Shown one piece after another: positions 34,681 through 45,900 of a stretch of 64,000 bases of DNA. This DNA is from Opisthocomus hoazin (taxonomy: Eukaryota; Chordata; Aves; Opisthocomiformes; Opisthocomidae). The stretch is from contig NC_134419.1 in the NCBI RefSeq assembly GCF_030867145.1, positions 77,067,403 through 77,131,402 on the forward strand, in the 5' to 3' direction. The notes beneath the pieces were generated by a model. The model was given only the letters and a program-made list of their open reading frames with translations. It searched no databases and was not told the origin of the DNA. Each line of letters starts with the position of its first letter. Position 1 is the stretch's first letter. The translations under genes and the position numbers were made by a program.

Positions 34681-37600
34681 ATGTCTCTGTAGTAAACAAA
34701 GCAAGACTGAAAAAATATATTCTGCCATTAAAATGGAAGATGATAGTTCTCAGTTCCTTAAAAGTTGACTTTGGTGCTGCATTCAAAGTCTGTTGCAATG
34801 CATAAGCAAATGTACCAAGTATCAAAGTAAACAAACGCAATAATACAAACAAAGAGAAATCCATTCTCTAACTGCACATTTACCTTACTTAGCTATGTGT
34901 TACTTTCCTGATACATTACATAGTAGCAAATTCTCTTTATAATAATTATGAATATTCATATGTACACAACATCTTAAATTTTATTCATTTTCATGACATG
35001 CATCGAAATCCTCAAAACTTGATAAAAGACAAAAAAACCTGTTCAGACAAAAATGGAAAGAGAAAAGGCAGCTTTAGACAGCACCGGGCAAACCAGGATC
35101 TGGCACAAATAACCAGAGCTCCGTGTCACACATTCATCGATAGCCAGAAGCACTGCGAAATGCAGGTGGCGAGAAGGGCACCCAAAGCACCACCCCCAGG
35201 AACTCGATATCCGACAGTGACACTACGTTAATTTGATGGATTCTTAACTTTCTTTTTTTAATCTAGGTTTTAAAATATGGTGTCATGATTGTGATGCTTG
35301 ATTCTGAACATCTTACCATTAGACATGAAAGCGCTTACTTCCACAAGACTTCCAGCACTCTAAATTGACACAAAGGGAAGTGGGGGGCTTTGCAGTTCTG
35401 AAACACCACAGCCAGGGAGGTCAAAGGGAATGATTAAAAGCACACACAGAAAAAGAAACAAGGACTTTGTCGAGGGCTGTATCCTCAGAAATTGTAATTC
35501 TTGCTGATTTCAAACTACAGCAAGTGCCAACATAGATCCCATCCTTGGCTTTCAAGAGTCAGACTCCCAAATACTCTTGAGTATCCAGTTGCTGGTAGCT
35601 TGAAGGAGGTAGGGCTGAGCGACTTTTCTCAGTCACTTTAACACTGTAACAGTCTTCACTTGAAAAAAACTGACATTCTTATAAAAATCTAGTTTGCACA
35701 CAGTTCAGTAGTACAGTTCTGTAATACAGATTGTTGTTCTGATACTGATGCTACTAACAATCTTTACTGTAACTCTGCTTTCAGTGCTTATGCTCTAAGT
35801 ATGATACTTACATTTCTACTGGTAGTCTTAAAGTCTAACAGCATCACGAAAAATGCTGTTAACTCTAATCTACCACACCTTCCTATTTCCGAACTATATA
35901 ACATTTAACAACATTATGAAGTCATCAAAACATAAATGTAAGGAAAAAAATGCAAAATCCTTCCAAATTGTGTAATACAAGACAATAATACTTTTTGGAA
36001 AGAGCAATTTCCAAAAGAATTGTAAACAAACCCCTAGATGACATGAGAGAGTTAATTCAGGTACACCTGGGGAATGCAGACTTCTAATTAATTACTTTAG
36101 GTAGTTGGAAATGAATTAACTTCCCATCCTATGCCTTATTACTGTGTCAAGTAACGAATAACAATAAGAAATGGGTAAACATCCATGCTTAACAAGGTGA
36201 CTTCCGATAATCAAATAAATTATTTTGTTCAGATCCTGCGTACAAAATATATACTGAAACCAAGGAATAATTACAAAGCCATAAAATATCATGAACTACA
36301 TGAAGATGCAATTACCTAGCTGTCTCCTCCACAAAGAAATCATACAAGCTGTATTTTGGACTCGGCCATCTGGCTCACTTGTAAAAAGAGCAAGACTGCA
36401 CAGCCCTGGCGCTTCTAGAAGCCACTGGCTTAGTTTCGATTCTGCCAGAAGGCAGCTCATTTATCGACTCCAAAAAGGCTCTGCAAGCGTCCAGCGTAAG
36501 ACAAATTTGACCTAGTGAATCTGTAAGTTTGTGCATTCATGAATAACAGGTATTTTGATCTCAACTACCCTCTGAGTGCTTTCGGTTTCACTGCTGAAAA
36601 AATTAAGTCTCTTTTTCCACAGCCATAAACCTCTCTGTTCTTCCTGCCTGCGGGGTTCAGACAGGTTCACCCAGACCTGGTGACAGGTGTGACCAAATGA
36701 AAACTGGTGGAACGTACCCATGTCCAGATGCCAGGTCCTCGTGCCCGACACTGTGAGTGCAACCCACCCACACTCACTTCCTCAGAAAGCGTGTCCCACC
36801 ACCACATCGCTGGGAACGGGGGCAAAATGCCACTTCAAAGGGCAGGCAGGGGAGAAGGCAGACAAGATCCCAAAGAGGGACCAACACACCGGAGCACATT
36901 CTCAAACAAAATATATGCCAATACATATTCAGTGGGTGAAGAAGTTAAAACTCTTAAAAAATCTAAGAGTCAAGAACCCTGACAAACATTCCTATAGAAT
37001 CAAAGAGTATTAAGAGAAAGCACATACATAGGACATTCAGCATCTTCGGTAATTTTTGATGTACTCTGAGGGAAGTACTTACAATATATAGATATATTTT
37101 ACCTATCTATAAATTGTATCTTCTATATTATATATTTAATCAAGACAGGTATGCACAAACTTCTAAACAGCCATAAAAAGTTTCTGTTTAGAACAACAAA
37201 TGGACTTCAGCAGAGTCCAGCAGTGCTCAATCTGCATCTGGAAAAGAGAATGTGTATGAATAACATTATTAAGTTTCACACTGCCAAGTCTTTGTTTGTA
37301 GGATGATGCTATGCACCCACTTTTGGCTCACTAAACAAGCACTTTGTCTGCCTGAGCACCACCACCATCCCTGCAAAGATTGTTCTTCAAACGTTAAAAA
37401 AACACCATTTAAAACCCACTAGGCTTGCAAACAGCTAATCAGAGGACAACAGATTTTCTGTCTTCAGCACACAGACAAAAAGATGAAGAAAAACTTGTAT
37501 TAGTCTGAGGTTGGTTTGGGAACCATCCAATTAGCTCTGATAACAAACTACAAGAGTGACTGGAGTGTCTGAGGCATTACATCATGACTGAAGGCTAAAA

Positions 37601-39265
37601 CCAGTTTGGTGCTATTTCTCTCAGTCTACATTACTTACTTAAGACGAAGGGTAATTTTAGGTCACATTGTATATTCAGAATACTATCTTTACAGACATAA
37701 TTGAAATGCTTCCCATTCACACCATCACACAGTAAAATTCAACATCCTTGTGCCTTCAATTAAAATATAAAGCTGAGTAAAATTTGTATTTCTAGGTCTC
37801 TGATATTAGTACAGTAAAAATGAGCAATACCCTCTCATATTAAAAAAAACACCTTTGCAGAGTTTTTATATAAAACACTGTACAGAAAGAACATTTCTGC
37901 AGGTCACTGAACTTTCACCTGTCCTCAGACTAACTGCAAACTATCTTTAATATAGAAGACAGCTGGTAACAAGAAATAAATGTGTCTTTTTGTTTCTTGC
38001 TGCTAAGTGACACTGAGAGCTCCAAAATATATTAAACTTTTCTAATACTATTCTTCTTACAGGCTACTGAATGGGTCACACAAGAAGGTCTGATTATCAG
38101 ATGCAAAGGGAATTGTCTGTTCCATCACAAACATAAATGGAGATGAATTGTAAGACATTACTGAGATATGATTTTTAAAAAACTGCTAAAAATCCCTGGG
38201 CTAGGATTTCTGATGCTATGCATTTCTTACCAATATTCTTTTAGTAGAATTACGTGGGTTTAATAACCGGAGAAGAAAAAAAAGCCTACCTGTAAGGCTG
38301 CCATGAAGCACGGTTCAGAAATCTACCGGATTCACAGATCATGTAATATACATCTCATCAAGTAACAACAACAACAGCAAAGAACAGATTTGAGAAGACT
38401 ACCTGCTATTTGGGTCTCTATGTCACAAAGCTCAACAACAAAACTGGTCCTTTGACACAGCAATCCACAGGAGCAGCAAAGGACTCAGACCCTTCTACTA
38501 CATCACGGATTTTACCAAAAGCAATGTTAGTAATTAGTGTCATTCTTAACTGATACAGTTTCAAAACCAAAACGGAAAATGGTGTATAGATACAGATTGT
38601 AGCCCCACACAGGAGTCTCACTGCAGCAGTAAAGGACTTTGCCACTACATCTTTTTCCACACTAAATTCTTTCCCCGTGTATCAGTATCCGTATTTTGGC
38701 AGTGACCTAAGCACCCCCGGAGCAGACACAGCTCTTAAAAAATAATAAATTATAAAAAAATAATAATAAAAAGAATAAACGCAGACATGTTTGATACTTT
38801 AAAGGGACATGCAAATGCTCGCCTATTTGGATTGTATTTATAAAAGCGGAATTACATCCCAGGCCCTGTGCCTTGCACTTCTTCCGCCTGGCAACAGCAA
38901 ACGCCCGATCCTCTTCTTCAAATGACCTCATTAACACCCACCTTCCTTCATTAACTAGACACTGAAACTTCAGTGGCACACGGTCCGCATGAATGAGGCT
39001 GAAATATTGACAGCCACTTCTAACAGCGGATTTTTCAACACCTTTTCCTGACCGATGTTTTCTATCGAACATATTCGCATTGTGTTTACCACGCTCCACC
39101 TCGCTGCCTTTGCCGCTCGCTTGTCTGGAATTATCTATAACCAGCCAGGGAATTAATCTTTCAAGCAAGCAGTCAGCACTTGATTCCCTTCTGAATTTGG
39201 CTTTCGGGAATGTGACTCGAGCGATAGCTGCTCGGGACAGGCTCCCAGGCCCCAGCACTGTCACA

Positions 39266-39428
39266 GAAATCACAGAATGGTCGGGGTTGGCAGGGACCTC
39301 TGTGGGTCACCCAGTCCAACCCCCTGCCCAAGCAGGGTCACCCAGAGCAGGCTGCACAGCACCGCGTCCAGGCGGGTCTGGAATATCTCCAGAGAAGCTG
39401 ACTCCACAGCCTCCCTGGGCAGCCTGCC
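39266..39428 (-). mobile_element. Short CR1 fragment at the edge of the promoter
   Basis: Minus-strand CR1 3' end (CACAGAATGGTCGGGGTTGG to GCCTCCCTGGGCAGCCTG), about 163 bp. It stops abruptly where the CpG-rich promoter sequence begins. Confidence 0.93.
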
Positions 39429-39749
39429 CTCCACCCCTTGCTCGTCCCGCCTTGACACCGCTGTCCCTGACAGCCCCGACAGACGCGGGCCAAGGAAGAG
39501 GCTGCTGGCAACGGGCGGCCGCTTGCCGCACGGCAGAATTATTTCTTCCCTTTCAGCAGACGGTGGGGCAGCAGGGCAGGCCCGGGACGCGTCCCGCCCC
39601 CGGCTCCGCGCTCCCCACAGGCCCCTCTCGCCTCTCCCCGCCATTTCCCCCGGACAGGCACGCGGCTCCCGCCGGGGAGCTCCGCCGCGCTGCGGTCACC
39701 ACACGCCGGCAGCCGGTGCCCCGCAGGGCCGCGCTCCCCCCGGCGCTCA

Positions 39750-39761
39750 CCTGCGCGCAGG
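39750..39761. repeat. 12-bp perfect palindrome, copy 1
   Basis: CCTGCGCGCAGG equals its own reverse complement. On the minus strand it spans the probable UROS first-exon donor. Confidence 0.8.
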
Positions 39762-39835
39762 GCCGGCGGCCGGGCCGCCCCGAGCAGGCACCGCGCCCGC
39801 CACAGGCCGCTCCCTTCCTTCCGGCTGCGGGGCGC
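39751..39835 (-). other. UROS: Probable untranslated first exon of UROS
   Basis: On the minus strand a strong donor, CGCGCAG|GTGAGC, ends at 39751 inside the CpG island. UROS needs an upstream untranslated exon to join the acceptor at 34098. The right-hand limit (transcription start) is a guess. Confidence 0.45.
39816..39824 (-). promoter_or_regulatory. ETS-type site in the shared promoter
   Basis: CCGGAAGGA on the minus strand, about 30 bases before the BCCIP start codon. This is a common element of divergent CpG-island promoters. Motif match only. Confidence 0.45.
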
Positions 39836-39846
39836 CTGCGCGCAGG
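39835..39846. repeat. 12-bp perfect palindrome, copy 2
   Basis: The same CCTGCGCGCAGG, 85 bases after the first copy and ending 6 bases before the BCCIP ATG. Confidence 0.8.
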
Positions 39847-39852
39847 GGCAGC

Positions 39853-39975
39853 ATGGCGACGCCGGCCAAGCGGCGGGCCCGGCCGCAGCCCCCGGCCGCG
39901 GAGAGCGGCTCGGAGTCGGACTCGGAGTCGGTCTCTGAGGAGGAGGAGGAGGAAGAGGAGGAGAGGATCGATAAG
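39853..39975 (+). CDS. BCCIP: BCCIP exon 1 coding part
   Basis: Forty-one residues from ATG to ERIDK, with the nine-Glu run. Donor GTGAGC. The frame stays open upstream to 39277, so the start rests on homology and the good Kozak context. Confidence 0.94.
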
Positions 39976-42900
39976 GTGAGCGCGGGAAGCCCGGACCCTC
40001 CCACCGCCTGCGCGCGCCCTCCCCTCACGGGCCTCGGCACCCCCCCTCCCCCTCCGTCATCCCCTGCCGCCCTCCGGAGCCTTAACCCTGCGCGCTGGTA
40101 GCTAAAACACGGTGTAAAACGCTGGGAAAGAGCAGCCGGGCTGACGGGGCTGTCGGGGAGGGGGGGGTTTTAGTGTTGGAATCGCCGAGGCCGCGGTCGG
40201 CTGTGCGGGCTTGGCCCTTGCGTGGGGCCTGTCCACGCGTGACCTGGTGCGGGGCTGGAGGCGGCCACTTCACAGCATGGTGGGGGTTGGAAGGGAGCTC
40301 TGTGGGTCACGCAGTCCAACCCCCTGCCCAAGCAGGGTCGCCCAGAGCAGGCTGCACAGGACCGTGTCCAGGTGGGTCTGGAATATCTCCAGAGAAGGAG
40401 ACTCCACAGCCTCCCTGGGCAGCCTGGGCCAGGGCTCCGTCACCCTCAGAGGGAAGAAGTTCTTCCTCATGTTCAGCTGGAGCTTCCTCTGCTTCAGTTT
40501 GTGCCCATTGCCCCTTGTCCTGTCACTGGGCACCACTGAAAAGAGTCTGGCCCCATCCTCCTGGCACCCACCCTGCAGATATTTATAAACATTTTGGGAT
40601 AATCCACGCAGGGGGCTTGCTCTGATTTTCTACTCGTGTAAGAAGGAGGGGGGGGAAGAAGAAACATCCAATTTTAATTTACTTCCTGAGCTCGCTCTCT
40701 ATAGCTGCACCTGGACATGTGTGAAAATGCATTATTTAGTTGTGAAACACGACGCTGGGAGGAGTCACCCTTTCTAGGCAAGGAAGAGGCAGCACTTTGA
40801 ACTCTTATTAAAATCTGCAGGTGATGAGGCAGCCTGTCGCTGTCACAGGGCTTAAAAGAGTTGAAAAATAGAAGTATCTGTGGGTTTTAACTCCGTACAT
40901 TTCAAGTTAAATATTTTGCTGACTTCGTTGTCTGCACTCAGATTTCGGTCCGAGTTAGTGATCTTTTTTTTTCATAGACGAGGCCTTAGTTAGCTTATGT
41001 TAGGAAATAAAAAAGGCAAAGCCTACCTTTTTTAAAAACTATGGAATGATAAAAAGTGTAGGTTTAATTGTGTTATCAGTCATACCAAAGTGATGGAAAA
41101 GCATGTCTGCCATTTGCTAGAAATATGTGCCACGTGAAACGGGTACTGATTGAGTTTGAGCTGACATGGTTATGAAGTTTGTGACTGGGGCTGCTGCTGA
41201 TAGAAGGTGTTGCACCAGTGTCTAGATACTATGAAATTGAAGCTAATAGCAATAATCCTTTTTTTTTTTTCCTTAGAAGTGCTCAGCATTCCTGGTAGGA
41301 CGGTGGTTTTTATTGTGGTGTTTGTGGATGAAGTTTCTTGAGTCTTCAGTGACAGGGGTTTTGAGGATGGTTTCTGTGCGTCCTGCGCTGGTGTGCACTG
41401 CTGTGTTTTATTTGCAATTGTTTGTGCACTGGATAAAATTTGCAATATAACACTTATTTTAGTCGTCCGACTTTTGGGGATGATATATCACTATTGCATC
41501 TGTTTAATTTTGGAAGTCTTGATGTGAAGGTAGATTCAGTTTCTCTCAGTTCTTGTATAAGACATCAAGATGTGCATTGCTAATATTAGAGAAATGTACT
41601 GAACTTTTATAACTGTACAATGTAGAAATTTGTACAGTCATGTACTTAACGGGCGTTTGTTTCTCTGCAATTCTCAGCATTTTTGTTTTTACCATATTAG
41701 CCTTTCCCTTCGCCTCTTACCCCTTCAGGTGGCAAAAGGAAAATATCTTCCTTTATGCAGATATTTTCTTCATAGAAAGGGGCACGTGGTAGTTCTGTCA
41801 ATCTGAGCACAACTATGTGATCGCCAAAGGGGGCCTGATTGCTGAGAAGGAGCTTTGCTCGCTGCTGCGGAGTTGTGTGTAGCAGAGTACTGTTGCATAT
41901 AACAGCTTGCTTTGCAGGCTCTTACTGTGCTTTGGATGCAATGCAGGGGGAGAAGAATAAGCACACAGTAGCAAGACAGGCCACACCAGAATATATGATG
42001 AGTCTTTATCTGCCTTTTTTTTATTTAAATAGATGAAAGATGGAAGGTTTGTAAACTCTCACACCAGGCTGTTACTTTGCGTAGTGGAAAAGCCATGAAG
42101 CAAGACCAATGTTAGAACATCTAGTGCTCCGGTGGTTTATATCAATTTTATGGCTATGATTTGCACAGTATTCAGAACCACTGTAAACCGTGTTTTGTTC
42201 AGAATTTACTGGCTTAATCATTCATTGAGATCCTTGAATTTTAAAATGGTCAAAAGGTTCCTGGATGCTAGGGATGAGTGCTCTATACACCAAAGGTACA
42301 ATCTGTTCTCTTAGACAAGTAGCTTCTCAAGCAAATACTGCGCCCTTCTTAAGAAAGTCACTTATGTATCGCCTCTGTAGAGCTTCCTTGCTTTGATAGA
42401 CCAGAGAGGAATATCTGAGTATGTCACCTGATCTGTACTTTTTCCTCCTCAAAAGTGGTTGTATACCTGTTTTCTACATTGTAAATTAGCCAGTAAGACT
42501 CTTTGCCCAATGGACAGTGAAGACCATGACCTTGGTACGGGATTGGAGAGAGTTAGGAGTCTTCGTTGGTGACAAAAGTAAGGCTCAGTGGCTTACATTG
42601 TTCAGAAAGTGGAATCTTCGTCTTTAGCCAAGGCATTACACTCGAATCCTGCAGTTTTAAGAGTTTAACTGCCTGGATGAAGCCTCTCTGTGGTAAGAGT
42701 CTGTGTGGCTACGGTAAACATAGTGTGAACCAGATTGCAGGAACAAAGCATTAAAGGCTTGTTCACAACACAGTTTGTAAGTTAGTTTCAAAAGGTTAGT
42801 TTCACACATGCCCACTAAAGATTACAGAAGAAATGACAACTGTAACAACTGCTGAGATTAGTGAAAGATGGAAGTAAGTTCCATTTCTGACGTTGACCAT

Positions 42901-45900
42901 TACTTGTCTTCAAGTTTCTGACAATTTAGCTTTGTTTTGATATAGCTTCTTGCCAAGTATGTTTGATATTCTTTATTTTACTTCTTCATAGGAAGTGAAT
43001 ATTGAATTTGAAGCACATTCCATATCGGACAATGACTACAATGGGATAAAGAAATTACTACAACAGGTACTTTGAATTCTTCTTAGCTTGGTTGATATTT
43101 CCATTAATAAATCATATCTAAAGAGTTATGCAAAGTCATCAGTTATCTGTACTGATTCATAGTTTTGCTGTGCTTCAGCTCATGAAGATTAAACAATTAC
43201 AGCCACAGTGAACATGTGCCTTCTAAACCGTGGTTTCAAGAACTTTACCCAGTGAACTGTAGGGCTGTTCTTCCACAGTGTCTGTAATCTTTCCATCTTC
43301 ATTGTGTTAGTTGCTACCCAGAAAACCTCGTTCCACATTAATCAGCTTTCTGGAGGTTGTTTTTGTAAATTACAGCGTTTAAAAAACAGACAAGTGAGTA
43401 AGGTGTCTGTTCAACATGGCAGCTTCCAGTCTTCTTTCGGCTGTTTCTGTTGTAAATCTATGCTCAGCAAGCATTCAGATCATACCAAACTCAAAAGGTC
43501 TGCAGAATGCCGGCTTGTGGAGGGTCGAGGAGCGAGCACTTCAGGAAGCTGATTTTTAGTCTTTGCGGTATTAGATTGAAGGAAGTTAAATAAACAAACT
43601 CACTAATTGGAAATTAAAAATGCAACAGTATTGCATAACAACTTAGGGAAATTAGACTTTATTTTCTACTGAGTGGCCCATGATACATTATCAGGCCTAA
43701 AAGTTCTTAATACTTGTTTCTTATATTCCAGCTGTTTCTAAAAGCTCCTGTTAACACCGCTGAATTAACTGATATATTAATACAACAGAATCATATTGGA
43801 AGTATTATCAAGGTAAGACAGAATTTACATTTGTAAATGAAGTACAATACTTTTCATGTTGAAATAACAAAAGACTTTCAGAACAGGATCCTGCCTGTGT
43901 AATTTGTGCGCTTTCTTGCTGGTTTGCTTTGAGAATAATTCTTCTATGGGAGCTGAAATTTCTGCTTTCAACCAAACAGGGAACTTGACTGATTATTTTG
44001 GTTGATTGCTTTTTGCATATGGAAGGCGCTTCACTTTTCTCTCTCAATTTTGGCGTAGTAGAGTAATAATGCCGTAGGTGCTGTGGAGAAGTCTGTTACC
44101 ATCTCCATAAGAAATAGGACCTTGTGATTTCCCTACATTCTCAGAGTGTGCAGAGGTACAGAACAAAAATTATAGAATCACGGGATGGTTTGGGTTGGAA
44201 GGGGCCTTTGAAGGCCATCTACCCCAACCCCCCTGCAGTGAGCAGGGACATCTTCAACTGGATCATGTTGCTCAGAGCCCCGTCCAACCTGGCCTGGAAT
44301 GTTCCCAGGGATGGGGCATCGACCACCTCTCTGGGGAACCTGTGTCAGGGTTTCACCACCCCTCATTGTAAAAATTGTCTTCCTTATATCCAGTCTAAAT
44401 CTCCCCTCTTTTAGTTTAAAACCATCACCCCTTGTGCTATCACAATGGTTGTACCATGTCACGTGGTATCATTGCTATACAGTCCCTTTTTGTCCTGTGC
44501 CAACAGTTTTTCCACCCAAGTTTAATAAGATCCTGATATTACAACTGCATGATCCCCAGTTCTTTCCCCAAGTTTTTCATTGCAGAGTTTTATTGAGCTT
44601 TTTGTTTCAGTCTGTATCAAAGCTCTATTGCTCTGTGGTTTATAAGACTTTGCAGGTTTATTTCCCTACGTTAGAAACTGAAGAAAATTGGTTTTGCTTA
44701 AGGTATTGCCATCTTTTATACTGAGATGCTGCTCATTATATGTGAGCTATCAAATTTTAGTGCCTTTCAGAAGATGGTGCTGTAGAAGATACATGACCTG
44801 GCTCTCTATATAGCTGGCTCTAAGTGCACAGAGACATTCAGTGATGCAGCACTTTCATAACCGTAACCAGAATTTGTAGGTTGTGTGTTTGTTCAGATTA
44901 CCTAGATGGTTGTCATCTGCCGAGCGTCTTCTGGGAAGAAAAACATTTCTTGCTGCAGAGAGTGGAAATAGAATGTCAATATGAGTTGTTGCTTTTTCTT
45001 TCATTAAATAGCAAGCAGAAGTCCAAGAAGACGGTAGCGATGATGATGAAGATGATGATGAAGTCTTTGGTTTTATAAGCTGCTTAAACTTAGCGGAAAG
45101 GAAGGTTGGTATTCGTCATTAATGTCTAGACGGTAATAAGTGAGACTGCATGTGATTTTTCTGCCTTGTGTAACAAGCCTGGACAGCCGGATCAGGATTT
45201 TGAGTTCCACCGTGGAGGACTGTGGTCTTAAAAGTTGTGTCTCACTTAGCTTGCGTTTGCATCTAGTCCTGCATAACTTGCTGAAGGTCACATATAAAGC
45301 AAAAAGTGGAACAGAGAGTTAAAACCAGGTCTGAGAAGTCGTTCCAGGGTAACTGAGCTGCCAGCCACTTGTATTTCTTCACTTTCATCTTTTGCAGCTT
45401 TTGAGTTTTGCTGTGGAGTGTACTGGTGTTGCAGCTCCTAGCTGCGTTCCTGTCAGTTAAGAACTTCTGTTTGCCCCTAACTTCAGGGTTGGTAAATAAT
45501 TTCAGAGAAATTGTTCAGTGCTTTAGGGACTGGTGAAGGAAATTGCCAGTAGGCCTGTAGAATATTCCCCTGAAGTTCACATTCAAGGTTTTCTTGTGTA
45601 TGTAGTTGTTCTATAATATGAAGAAAATATACCTTTTGATTCTAGGGTACACAGTGTGCTGAACAAATCAAAGAGCTGGTTCTAAGTCGGTGTGAGAAGA
45701 GCTGTGAACAGCATGTAGTTGAACAACTAAGTAAGCTCCTAAATGATGGTACAAAGCCTGTGGGACTTCTACTAAGTGAAAGATTCATTAATGTGCCACC
45801 GCAGATCGCTCTGCCCATGCACCAGCAGCTGCAGTAAGTTTGTGTGGGGTTTTTCTTGACATGATGTTGAATAGCACTTTTTCTTCATATTTTTCCAGAA

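Larger units (their letters stand above)
34097..39750 (-). other. First UROS intron (inferred), 5.6 kb
   Basis: From the acceptor of the start-codon exon to the probable untranslated exon. It is AT-rich, with TA-rich low-complexity patches near 34,600-34,680 and 37,080-37,140 and one CR1 fragment at its 5' end. No other exon is recognised. Confidence 0.6.
39440..40260. promoter_or_regulatory. CpG island and divergent UROS/BCCIP promoter
   Basis: Strongly GC- and CpG-rich, in contrast to the AT-rich surroundings. It contains the probable UROS first-exon donor (minus) at 39751 and the BCCIP start at 39853, about 100 bases apart. A CCGGAAGG ETS-type site lies between them on the minus strand. 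No TATA box is seen. It probably drives both housekeeping genes. Confidence 0.75.

Noticed and set aside
39080..40101. Long overlapping plus-strand open frames (299 and 274 codons)
   Set aside because: They run through a CR1 fragment and the CpG island. Only the stretch from 39853 to 39975 is real coding sequence (BCCIP exon 1); the rest reflects scarce stops in GC-rich DNA.
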